64,000 nucleotides of DNA, from contig OZ005651.1 in assembly GCA_963930645.1 (NCBI GenBank), forward strand, positions 126,514,231 through 126,578,230. The letters are read 5' to 3'. This DNA comes from Salticus scenicus (lineage: Eukaryota; Arthropoda; Arachnida; Araneae; Salticidae). Made by a program: the position numbers and the translations under genes. Below, one piece after another: positions 22,841-33,092 of this stretch (its first letter is position 1; every line of letters begins with the position of its first letter). The notes under the pieces were generated by a model. That model had not been told where the DNA came from. It did no database searches and saw only the letters and a list, made by a program, of their open reading frames with translations.

Positions 22841-23300
22841 ATGGTGATGATTTTTGAAGAGAAAAATTATATAGGAAGTGGATGTATCATATTTTTTTTT
22901 TTTTTTTTTTTTTTTTTTGTTGGCTGACCTAATAATATATATAATTGTTTACAATTTTACCGTTCCCTTCATAAAGGAATGAGATCAATAATCTTATAAT
23001 GATTTTTAGTTTTATTTTTTTATTTTTTAAGCTGAACTACTTCAAAGTTAATATTATTGAAAATTTTTAACACAATATATAAAAATATACTTCTACATGC
23101 GCTTTCATATAAGGTAGTAAAACAGAACAATGTAAAAAAAAAAATAAAATAATAATAATAATTTTTTGCTAAACTATTGGTACAATACATTGAATTTATC
23201 TTTTTTCTATGCAATTCCATTTGAATTTTGTTGTTCTGGTATAATTTAAAACAACAGTTGTAATAAAACTAAAAGAGCTATTTTGTGCAATCTCTCTCTA
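22841..23300. other. AT-rich DNA with a long T run
   Basis: T tract at 22891-22918 and AAT-type repeats near 23140-23160. No gene. Confidence 0.5.
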
Positions 23301-24667
23301 TAGGGTAGGAGTGACTGTGCGCGTGGGTAGGACAGATTGCGCTTAATTATAATTACAATTACATTATTAATAATAACAATTGCACTTAATCGACATTGTT
23401 GTAAGGTATTTGTAAAGAAATATTTTTGTATTGGAAGTGGATATTTCAATTCAATAACTAAAGATTCAGAAAAATAAAATAATTTTAAAAATAATACCTA
23501 AATTTATTTAAAGAAAAAATATAATAGAATCAGAAAAAAGAACATAACCAGTTAAAGATATCAAAATAGTATTTACGTTTAACTTAAAATTACCACATTT
23601 CCTTTTCAGCTTGAATGGTTACTTGCGAATTATGCACCGTGTGTGCAATAAATTTCCGAGTCAAAAAGACTGGTAGCATACTGCAATGACTTGTCCCGTC
23701 CACTTTTAAGTCCAGAATCCGCCCACCGTTTATTATTTACTAAAGATTTTTTTCTCAAAATCTTCCACACAAAAATATGTAAAACACAAAACCTAAATTT
23801 CGCTTGGTTTGAAATATTCTCGTTTCAACTTTAAAATTCTTTTCGTTAATTTAATTTATTTTATTTTATTCAAATTTAGATAATTACAGTCCTTAAAAAC
23901 AAGATTGAGTAGGCAAATATTTTTCGCTTGTACTCAGTTTTATCGCTTCTATTTAAGCAGACGACAGCTGCACAAAACTTGAGCATCATATTTCAATATA
24001 TATTGCAAAACTAAACATATGTACAATAATATTTAAATACTTTGCGATAAATTTCCCATAGGCTAACATTAGTATTCGAGTTGTAAATACCACTAGAGGT
24101 GTGGCTTTTGTCGATCGTGCCACTCCTGAATCAAGTTCAATTTCAGATTCTTAGAACAATCTCAAAAAAGATGCTCCGTCTCGAATGGATTGAACTAGTC
24201 CAATCACTTGTTGAAATTATTTCCTGGTACAGTTCCAGACATTCAACAATTTGATCCTGATTGTCTTGTCATTTCCAATAAGCTGCGAAACCTTTCCTAA
24301 ATAGCAAAAGCACACACTCTCCCATTTTGGTAGGAGAGATTGCGCAGTCATTTATTCAATAATTATTCGCTTTTAGAGAAAATCGTGGTGCTCGTACCGT
24401 CAATCTAGATTAGTAGCGTATGAGAAATCGTTTAATTAAAAAATATTTTTTACTTCTACCATTCTGTAGAAATTCCTAGGAAGGGTTATGAAAATTCAAG
24501 CATTTATTTTTGAAAACGTGACACAATGACCACGTTTATCTTAGACTCTTGAAGCAATCAACATGAACATTCAAGTCGGCACTTCACTATTGATGCTGTA
24601 TTGATGCTGTACCTGAAGTTGCAACTCGCCCACTGTACTCTTTCTTGCCGATCCTCTATGTGCGCAA
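23301..24667 (+). mobile_element. Repeat family R, copy 1 (MITE-like), cut by a LINE
   Basis: From about 23930 to 24667 the sequence aligns with 32440-33092 plus 34699-34785. Shared phrases include gaggtgtggcttttgtcgat (24095), ggtaggagagattgcgcagt (24330), aattcctaggaagggttatg and aagtcggcacttcactattg (24573). The left limit near 23301 is inferred from tagggtaggagtgactgtgc, which resembles the right terminus of copy 2. The word ggtaggaNagattgcgc recurs at 23325 and 24330. The LINE joins at gtgcgca (24667). No coding capacity. Confidence 0.6.
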
Positions 24668-27476
24668 TTTTTTTCAAGTCCCATGGACGAAGCCTTCACG
24701 GAGACAGAAATCCGGGCTGCTCTTTACAGCTTTAACATAATTAAGGCCCCTAGCCCTGACAGCATAGACTTCAGAATCCTTAGACACTCCTTCAATACGC
24801 TCACATATATTTTTCACACATGGACAAACTTATGCCTCAAACTACAATATTTTCCAGAAATTCTCAGAAGGGGTGAAGTAGTGTACTTTCTGAAGCAAGG
24901 GAAGCTTCCCTCTGAACCCTCCTCCTATCGACCGATCTGCCTGCTCCCAACAATAGGAAAATTACTAGAAAAGCTCATTGTCAATAGACTAAATTTTTAC
25001 CTAGAATCCAATAATCTTCTCCACCCCAACCATTTCGGGTTCAGAGAGGGCAGATCATGTGAACTCGCTTTGCAGCAAATTTTAAGCTCCTGCGCTTTTA
25101 ACCTTTAGTCTGGAAAGTACACCACTCTTATTTCACTTGACATTAAAGGGGCTTTCGACAACATCGAATGACCACACATCCTACAAACTCTACAAACACT
25201 CAACTGCCTTGGAAATCTTGCGAGAATCTTCAGCTCCTACCTCTCCAACAGGAAAATCTTCATTAACTGGGGCCCTAACTACAGTGTTTTTCCACAATCT
25301 AAGGGCTGCCCCCAGGGATCGTGCCTAGGCCCGATCCTCTGGAACTTGGTGGCCAACAAAATTCTTCTAAAAATGAACACAGAGGGTTTTAAAACCCTCG
25401 CATATACTGATGACTTCTCTGTGATTCTCTCGGGTTTAACGAGAAAAGATCTGGAGGAACAGGCCCAGGCTGCTCTCTCCCTCTTCAGCTCCCTATTAAT
25501 AGAATCAGATCTAACACTCTCACCCTCGAAAACGCAAGCACTAACCTTCTCCTTCCTAAGTCTCCTTAAACGGAACCCAGTGATCAGGATTGATGGCGTC
25601 AGTGTCCGTCATGTTTCACAACTAAAAATATTGGGAATCACAATAGATAAAAACCTAAATTGGCTGGCACATATACAAAACCTAAAGATAAAAACTTCTA
25701 AAATCTTCCACAATTCAGCAAAAATGGCAGGGAAGAGGTGGGGGTATATCCACTTTATTCCTAAAAACCTGGTATAAAATAGTAGTAGAAAAGATCCTAA
25801 CCTACGGCGCTGGCATTTGGGGGGGGGGGGACTTAACCAAAGCAGCGTCGAATAAACTTAACTCAATACAGAGAATGTTTTTGGTCCAAATTTCTAGAGG
25901 TTACAAAACAACCTCTACTGCTGCCCTCACAGTCATCACTGTTATTCCATATGCTCACCTGCAATTTAAATACAACTTTAACAAAACTAACGTCCTGCAA
26001 TTAAATAATTCCATTCTCACAGATACTCTCTTCCCAAATATTCTTGTCCAACAGCTATGCTGCTTCCCTTGTCATAAATTGTTCAAAAAACAGCTTCTCC
26101 TCATCTGCTCAACTGGCGATCTACACTGATGGCTCCAAAACCGATCATGGTGTGGCAGCTGAGCTCTGCGTTTTAAGCAATAACAAAGTTCTCCATCAGG
26201 GGTCAGGCAGGCTCGCAGACCACAATTCGGTCTTTCAGGCTGAGCTCTTTGTCATCCTGAAAGCAGTTGAGTGGTCAGAAAAAAACTCTCCAGACTACAA
26301 TAAAATTTCAATCTTCAGTTACAGCCTCTCGAGCCTGAAGGCCATAGCTCGCCACAAGAGCAGACACCCACAAGTACTTGAAATTAAAATAAAGCTCTCA
26401 AAATTAAAAATTAAATTCTCCCTGGCACACGTTTCTGTCCATAAAGGGATCGTCGGATATGAACTAGCGGGCACTCTTGCAAAATCAGCAACAGAATCTA
26501 GTGACATAGCCTATTCACTCCCAGCTCCCCCTTCCTACATAAAATATCACCTAAATATAAAACTAATTAACGACTGGCAGGGTCTCTGGGGTGTGTCTCC
26601 AAAAGGGAGATACACTCACGAGCTAATACCAAATGTCTCATTCAATATTTGGGTTCTCTCCCCGGAAATCTCTGCCTTTCTGTCAGGCCATGGCCCCTTC
26701 CCCAAATATCTTCATAGATTTCATTGCCGACGATCTCCCTTATCCTCATGCGGTGAGGAGGGGACTGCACAACATACTACTTTCACTGTCAACTTACAAT
26801 ACTTTACCATTTAAGGAACCCTAACCCTAGACCAGCAACTTGGCTGAACAATATAATAACTAGAAAGCCCCTACCGCTCAAATTAAAGCGCATCTATGCC
26901 TTCCTTCAAGATTTATCAAATTCAACAAACTAAATTCTTTCTCTATCTTTCCTTAATTTTTCCTCCTCTCCTACATGGCGAATACTGGTCATGTCTGATG
27001 CTACAGTATTCCACGGAAGTGCTCTCGGGAAGCAATCACCCTGCGCATGATGTTGCTATTAACCAACATTGTTCATAGGGTGTTTGGGCTTGACATAAAG
27101 ACTGCGAGAACATTGTATAAAGACTGTGTGAATTTGTACTTTACCTGTATGAACTTTGTAAATAGACTACCACTCCGCTCCGGTCCTCTTCACTTTCATG
27201 CAACTTTGTCGCCTTTTGTCGCGGGAGAGCTCTGCTCTGGCGACCTTTGTAATTTTTTTTCTCTTTATTTATTTGTTTATTTGTTATTTGCTTATGCAAT
27301 AAAACACGGGGGAGGCTGGGGAGGCTTAACCTTTGGAGACAGGCTGCTTTGAATCTCCACAGTGGCTTTGGAGCCCCTCTCTAAAGGTTAAAACCGCTCA
27401 AAACCGCTACATAGTGGTGAGCGGCCTCCTTCCGTTTTAGAATCTTAGAATCTCTTTAGAATCTTTAGAATCTTAG
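24668..27476 (+). mobile_element. 5'-truncated LINE of an RNase H-bearing clade
   Basis: It contains the reverse transcriptase and RNase H parts of ORF2, a ~540-bp 3' untranslated region and a terminal simple repeat (ttagaatct units at about 27438-27475) in place of poly(A). RT followed by RNase H and a C-terminal zinc-knuckle-like tail is the order in the I/R1-type clades (established). The base composition is clearly more GC-rich than the surroundings. The endonuclease half is missing, as expected from 5' truncation. It sits in repeat R copy 1. Confidence 0.85.
24683..26933 (+). pseudogene. LINE ORF2 (RT and RNase H), broken
   Basis: RT starts at 24683 (DEAFTETEIRAALYSFN, then KAPSPDSIDFRIL). 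SYRPICLLPTIGKLLEKLI and HFGFREGRSCE follow, and a stop at 25106. The next segment has SLDIKGAFDNIE (palm Asp kept), a stop near 25168, and KGCPQGSCLGP. LAYTDDFSVIL near 25400 is the active site with both Asp kept. A second frame change leads to LTYGAGIW near 25800. RNase H lies at about 26105-26500: YTDGSK (Asp kept), FQAELFVILKAVEWS (Glu kept), then SYSLSSLKAI where Asp is replaced by Tyr, and GYELAGTLAK where the last Asp is lost. The tail SPLSSCGEEGTAQH has lost cysteines of the usual zinc knuckle. A last frameshift near 26815 leads to NPRPATWLNN and TAA at 26931. Dead. Confidence 0.85.
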
Positions 27477-29184
27477 TTTTACCTTAAGGTAGTTGTGTTA
27501 TAGGCATTAACAAGAAATTGTTCCTATTCGTGGAAGTTCAACTCAAATATTTTTTATACGGAAATAAGTAATAAAATTAATCTTAATTCTAAACATTTAG
27601 CAAGTTTAAAATCTTACATTTCAACATTTCTGCTGACTTTTCCTTTTATGCGAATATCTGACGCCGGAATGAAAGCGTGTTTTTCAACTAATGTATTAAA
27701 TTGAAGAAATCAAAATTTTACGATGTATTCTGCTTTCTTATGAAAATTTTTCGTTTATAAATTTAAAGATAAGAAGATAATGTCAGGGTTATTTTCATTT
27801 TTTATTAAGTGTACACATGAATAGTTATAATTTTTTGTTTTAGCGCATAATTTCCGCACAAACAACTGAAAAAGTTTACATTAATGTAAGAGGAATTTAC
27901 GCAGTGATTCTTACATCTGATAGTACTTTATACTCTTAAAATAATAATAAATTATTGAGGGTGTCCTATAAATATAAAAAAAAAAGATTTTAAGAAACCA
28001 TAAAGATTAAAAAGGGATTCTAAAGAAAATATCAACCTTGAATGGAAATGTAATTAAAAATTAGTAGCAGACATTATAAGAAATGGGAGGAAATGAGACA
28101 AAATTTATTACACACATGCATTTTTTGCACATGAAAATTAAAACCGCTATGGACGATAATTTTCTTTCATCTTAAAACGAAACTATTTGGAAATATTAAT
28201 TGATGCAATGACTTCTAAAATACTGAAAAACACTCCTTGATCCTGCCAACTCTCGGCTTCTATGTACCCAAATTGAATCAGTATAGTTTGCCATTATATT
28301 TATATCAGAGGTAAAGCTTGGAGCTCTTATGATACGGTAGAAGAAAGGAATATAGCCTTTCCATGAATGGTGAATTTGATCCAGAATTGTCGTCCTATAT
28401 GCCTCCAAATTGATCCAGTATTGTTTTTCACGATAGCCTTCTCATATGTTTCTTGGTACGTTTATAAATTGCAGAATCTAAATTATTTCCTTACTGTATG
28501 AGAGAAATTTTATAGCGCAGGATAATGTAAGTTGGGGAAAATATAGGTTAGAAGCATTACAGGTCGCCAGATATTCATCCGAATTGGTTAGGCATGGTTT
28601 TCATAACAGTAACATCCCATATCGATTTTGATACATTTAGAAGCAATCGAATTAAGCTATAGCCTTCCCTAAATTGAAGCATAAAAGTGCTACCCGTAGA
28701 ACGATATATGAAAAACATAATCAGTACTATTTTATATTAATGTCCAACTGAGGATTCCGGGCATTGTTTTGTAAGATAAAATGTCCACAAAATTTTGATG
28801 ATACACAATGATTTCAGATAAACAAACAGATATTTTATAAAAATCGTCAAATTGTGTTCAAGACGTCAAAAAAGGTCTAAATTCCTTTAAAACTGGAAGT
28901 CAAATTTTTTTACAAATGTAAAATTTTTTTTTTTATGTATAAAGAGGAATGTAAAAATATGAAATCCTTGGATTTTCTTTGAATATCTATTTTTAAATTT
29001 CTATTTTTTTTTTTATACTTAGTTAACTGAGTGTCAGAGGTTTAGAAAATAGTTTTTGTGTATTATTTTAATTGATATCAAAATATATATATATATTTTT
29101 TTCATTTCATTTATATTAGATTTAATGCGTGAAATTTTTAAATGACAGGATTTGTTTTCTAAGTCTACTGTTTGTTATGTTAAA
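27477..29184. other. 1.7-kb AT-rich stretch, no gene supported
   Basis: Around 28240-28640 a loose phrase related to ccaaattgatccagtattg recurs at irregular spacing (28268, 28373, 28405), and a 70-codon minus-strand frame (28196-28408) overlaps it. I read this as a decayed repeat and do not call it a gene. TA repeats occur near 29080. Confidence 0.45.
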
Positions 29185-29289
29185 TTACCATTTAAAACCA
29201 ATGTAACATTTAAAATGGTATAATGAATACAAAAATTTTAAAACTTTAAAAATACATTTTAATTAAAAACATTAAAATACACGACAGAC

Positions 29290-29318
29290 GTTTCGGCTAG
29301 AACACTAACCCTCCTCAG
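29290..29318 (-). ncRNA. Hammerhead-ribozyme-like core (left PLE copy)
   Basis: Minus strand: CTGAGGA, stem GGTTAG with CTAGCC (4-nt loop tgtt), then GAAAC followed by GTC. The core boxes are intact. The outer stems are not established. Confidence 0.5.
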
Positions 29319-29363
29319 TGTCAAACATACAAGCACAACATTTACAAAGAAATTCATAACACA

Positions 29364-29774
29364 TCATAACAAGATTACATATTCAGGAGGAATAGCTTTA
29401 GCCTCGTTCAAGGCAGAATGTTGTATTTTAGTAAAAGCTCCCTCTAGAAAAATACAGGATTCATATAAATTTACATTAGAGGGTAGAATTTTATAGTTGT
29501 CAAAATCTGGAATATGATCACTATTGAGGGAATGGATTACGAGTTTTGATCTTAAATCGCATGATTTATATGAGCGTTTATGTTCCTTTAATCTAATTTC
29601 ACCTGTTCTGCCAGTTTCACCGATATATGTAGAATCACAATTTTTACAGGGGATACAATAGATTACACCAAGACGTTTAGGAGGGGGGGGGGGCAGCGGG
29701 TTTAAAGTTTGAGAGAAAGTTACTAATACGGAGTTGAGGTTTAAAGCTAGTAGTGATATTAACTGATTAAGCAA
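29364..29774 (-). pseudogene. PLE linker and GIY-YIG endonuclease fragment, open
   Basis: A 136-codon minus-strand frame. The N-terminal third is the PLE linker, ending in a proline run (PLPPPPP) encoded by a homopolymer of C. The endonuclease then follows as GVIYCIPCKNCDSTYIGETG with the GIY (as GVIY) and YIG motifs and the CxxC pair typical of PLEs. RTGEIRLKEHKRSYK, HIPDFDNYKILPSN and ESCIFLEGAFTKIQHSALNE complete the domain. The endonuclease itself is uninterrupted, but the reverse transcriptase is missing upstream, so it is a truncated copy. Confidence 0.82.
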
Positions 29775-29852
29775 TTTAGCGATATTTTCGGAAATACCTT
29801 TATAATAAGGGATAGTAGTACGGTGAGTAGAATTTTTAATTTGAAATTAAAT

Positions 29853-30115
29853 ATATCTGTGAAACTGGCAGAACAGGGGAAATTAGATTAAAGGTACATA
29901 AACGCTTATATAAATCATGTGATTTAAGATCAAAACTCGTAATCCATTCCCTCAATAGTGATCATATTCCAGATTTTGACAACTTTAAAATTCTAGCATC
30001 TAATGTAAATATATATGTATCCCGTATTTTTCTAGAGGGCGCTTTTACTAAAATATAACATTCTGCCTTGAACGAGGCTAAAGCTATTCCTCCTGAATAT
30101 ATAATCTTGTTATGA
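29853..30115 (+). pseudogene. PLE GIY-YIG endonuclease fragment, right copy
   Basis: Begins within the domain (GETGRTGEIRLKVHKRLYK) and continues HIPDFDNFKILASN to FLEGAFTKI, then a stop (TAA) where the left copy has Gln. HSALNEAKAIPPEY follows, to TGA at 30113-30115. It lacks the GIY part. It is an inverted partner of 29364-29690. Confidence 0.75.
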
Positions 30116-30160
30116 TGTGTTATGAATTTCTTTGTAAATGTTGTGCTTGTAAGTTTGACA

Positions 30161-30189
30161 CAGAGAAGGGCTAGTGTTCTAGCCGAAAC
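30161..30189 (+). ncRNA. Hammerhead-like core, first box mutated
   Basis: CAGAGAA replaces CTGAGGA of the left copy. The stem GGCTAG / CTAGCC is perfect, and GAAAC is kept. Confidence 0.4.
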
Positions 30190-30285
30190 GTCTGTCGTAT
30201 ATTTTAATGTTTTTAATTAAAATGTATTTTTAAATTTTTAAATTTTTTGTATTCATTACCTTATTTTAAATGTTACATTGGTTTT

Positions 30286-30578
30286 AATGTATTAATGAGA
30301 CGTATAAATTATGTTTAATTTTAATTAATTACCATTTATTTTTATGTGCTCAGTTAAAATATGGCTTTTTGTCACGTCCATAGAGTTTACCTGAACTATA
30401 TGTTTTTAATTTCTGAAATTAAAATTTTTAATTTCCAATAGTTGCATTCAGTATGGCATTATTTAAATATATGTGTAGCATTGTAATTTTATTTGCATAA
30501 AGATACCGTTGTATGCGCTATTTGTATTTTGTCTGAAAAACATAATTTATTTCATTTCCAATTAGTAGGCACCTGAAT
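30286..30578. other. AT-rich DNA, no gene seen
   Basis: Nothing identifiable. Confidence 0.5.
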
Positions 30579-31085
30579 ATACAGCGGAAGTTAAAAAAAA
30601 TCCAATACTTTTTATCTTTACTTTTGATTAAATGGTCTCACCAGTGCAAGCGATTATAGAAATTAGTTATATTTTGAACTCGGCATGTGTTTAAAAAACC
30701 CCAGTTTAAAATCACTTCAAAAAAATATTCGGACTGACTAAATCCATAGAGCGCACAGTGCGACGGATTGCAAATCAAGCTGGACAAAACCCTACAAATC
30801 ATTTTTCAGAATAATAATTTTTGACCTTTCATAAACGAAATACACCCCTGTTTAATATTTTAGCAAGATTTGCAAACGATCAGTTTTTTTCAAATTAAAA
30901 ACTTATCTCTCAATGAAATGTTTTCAAACATTGGGTATTTAAAGAACAGGGTCTTTAAATGGGTCTTTAGACTGGCTAAGAACATGATTCATTCAACAAG
31001 GATTTATTTAACAAAACAGTATTAACTCTACTTTTTATATATAGCAATTTTTGCTAGTGTTCGGACACTTTTGTTACCGACTGTA
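30579..31085 (+). mobile_element. Long variant of the CAGTCGGC Tc1-type MITE
   Basis: The right end (gtgttcggacacttttgttaccgactgta, closing at 31085) and the phrase aaggatttatttaacaaaac match the shorter MITEs at 31256, 31622, 41014 and 56801. The left end at 30579 (TACAGCGGAAGTTAAAAA) is only loosely related, so the left limit is uncertain. An internal stretch near 30735 (IERTVRRIANQAGQ) could be a transposase N-terminal remnant, but this is weak. Confidence 0.5.
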
Positions 31086-31255
31086 AAAGAAGTTAATATT
31101 TTTTATATATTTTACTTTTATCTCAAAAGTAGGAAAATGCTTTAGATTTTGTACAAAATGTATTATATATATATATAGTGAGAGAGAGAGATTTACTTTC
31201 TTATAAAGGAAATTCTGTAAAACTTTCTTTCTGACGAGTGCGTTGCAGCCTCAGT
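31086..31255. other. TA and GA microsatellite
   Basis: Short tatata and gagaga repeats near 31163-31190. No gene. Confidence 0.5.
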
Positions 31256-31470
31256 TACAGTAGGCAGCAAAAGTATCCCACTTGCCAATAATTCCGATAT
31301 CAAAAACGTACGCTTAATACTGTTTTGTTAAATAAATCCTTGTTGAATCATGTTTTTAGACTATCTATGAACATGACTCGACAAGGATTTATTTAACAAA
31401 GCAGTATTAAGTGTACTTTTTGTAGACAGGGATTATTGCTAGTGCTCGGATACTTTTGCTGCCGACTATA
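31256..31470. mobile_element. Tc1-type hairpin MITE, copy 2
   Basis: 215 bp. The left end TACAGTAGGCAGCAAAAG and the right end (complement of TATAGTCGGCAGCAAAAG) are inverted, and internal halves around ttaatactgttttgttaaat also pair. TA borders. Confidence 0.8.
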
Positions 31471-31621
31471 GAAGGTTTCCTTCACTCATGTTCGTCAAGT
31501 GTGTGATAGGAGAATAGAGAAACAGATAATTCAACACATCATCTTTTATTTTAAACTTAGAGGTAAAAGGGAGTTCTGGATGTGGGTGAACTCCTACACT
31601 GAACTCAATTAAATAATAATA
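31471..31621. other. Short spacer between two MITEs
   Basis: An antisense open frame at 31466-31681 runs across the MITE borders and is not a gene. Confidence 0.5.
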
Positions 31622-31839
31622 TACAGTCGGCAGTAAAATTATTCGAGCGCTAGCAATAATTCTTATATAAAAAACGTACACTTAATACTGTTTTGTTGAA
31701 CTGATCCTTGTCGAATCATGTTCTAAGACTGACTAAAAACATAATTTGACAACGATTTATTTAACAAAACAGTATTAAGTGTACTTTTTTTTATTTAGGA
31801 ATTATTGCTAGCGCTCGAATAACGTTTCTGCCGACTGTA
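31622..31839. mobile_element. Tc1-type hairpin MITE, copy 3
   Basis: 218 bp. TACAGTCGGCAGTAAAATT at the left, and the complement of TACAGTCGGCAGAAACG at the right. The internal halves are paired as in copy 2. TA borders at 31622-31623 and 31838-31839. Confidence 0.82.
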
Positions 31840-32439
31840 ATTTAGACTATATCAAAAAAGTGGCTCCCCGCAGAAGGAGCTTTGAGTGTCACCAACGGTC
31901 GCTCTGGACGTAGTCGCTCGGTATCATAGAGGAAAACTGTCGCCGGCCAAAACACTTTTCATATCACTCCAATAAGCACTCCACTAAGCAACACCACTTA
32001 AAGCTTGGAAGTCAATTTAAAGTCACTTCATTAAAACGATTCACTTCATTTAATACCAAATACTTATTCTAAAGTTATTCACATTAAATTTCTTTCTACC
32101 TTCGCAATCTCCGTAAATCCTGTTCTTAATTATCTAAATTACTTCTCCAATTGCTAGAGACACACTACGCCAGTCCAAATGTACCTCTACTCGACACGTC
32201 TAAGTCCAACCTGATATCTCATCCAAAACATCAACAAATGATCTTGGATGCAGTTAGTGCCATTCACTTTCTCAACCCAACATTCTAACTCAACTCGATA
32301 TTATCACTTTAGACCACCTTGAATACTAAATTCAACTGGCGACCTTTACTTTTTTTACCCAATATTACTAGCTCGACACCATCACTTGCGACCACCTCAA
32401 ATACTAAATTCAATTGGCGACCTTTACTCGGTTCAATTT
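31840..32439. repeat. Non-coding stretch with a ~76-bp tandem duplication
   Basis: A unit with ctcgatattatcac...gaccaccttgaatactaaattcaactggcgacctttact near 32294-32350 is repeated, diverged, at about 32371-32428. The stretch before it is moderately GC (ctccccgcagaaggagc near 31863) and has no open frame with family likeness. It may be the proximal part of repeat R copy 2. Confidence 0.45.
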
Positions 32440-33092
32440 AAGCAGCCAACAAATGCACAAAATTTAAACATCATACTAGAAAATATTGCTAAACTAAACA
32501 AATATACAATAACATTAATTACTTTGAGATAATTTTCTCATAGGCTAACATTAACATTCGAGAGGTAAATCCCACCAGAGGTGTGGCTTTTCTCAATCGT
32601 GCCACTCTTGAAATAATGTTAAATCTCAGATTTTTAGGACAGTCTCCGAAACGATGCGCTGTCTCGAATGGGTTGAACTAAACCAGTCGTTTTTCGAATT
32701 TATTTCTTGGTATAGTTCCAGATATTCAACAAATTCATCCTAATTGTCTTGTCTTTACCAATAAGTTGCGAATTTTCTGCTAGTATAGAATTTTATAAAA
32801 ATTAATGCGCAATCTCTTCTAAATAGCAGAAGCGCAAACTCTTCCATTTTGGTAGGAGAGATTGTGCAGTGTTGTATAAAATAATTATTCTCTTTTAGAG
32901 AAAATCCTGGTGCTCATACCGTTAGCCTAGGTTAGTTGCTTATGATAAATTGTTTAAATCAAAAATATTTTGTATTGTTGCCATCGTATTGAAATTCCTG
33001 GGAAGGGTTATGAAAATTTAAGCATTTATTTTTTGAAAAGAGACAAAATAACCACGTTTTATCAAAGACTCTTGAACCAATCAATATGCACA

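Larger units (their letters stand above)
29185..30285. mobile_element. Two Penelope-like copies head to head
   Basis: The left copy runs on the minus strand (29185 to about 29830) and the right on the plus strand (about 29850-30285). Their GIY-YIG, hammerhead-like and 3'-terminal sequences match as inverted repeats over about 440 bp. The outer ends are ccaatgtaacatttaaaat at 29199 and its complement near 30270. The left copy keeps more 5' sequence, including the linker before the endonuclease, and the right one begins within the endonuclease. The layout repeats that of the PLE at 15900-17560, although the two elements differ in sequence. Confidence 0.85.

Noticed and set aside
28196..28408. 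70-codon minus-strand frame
   Set aside because: It overlaps irregular copies of a short phrase and has no homologous motif or splice context.
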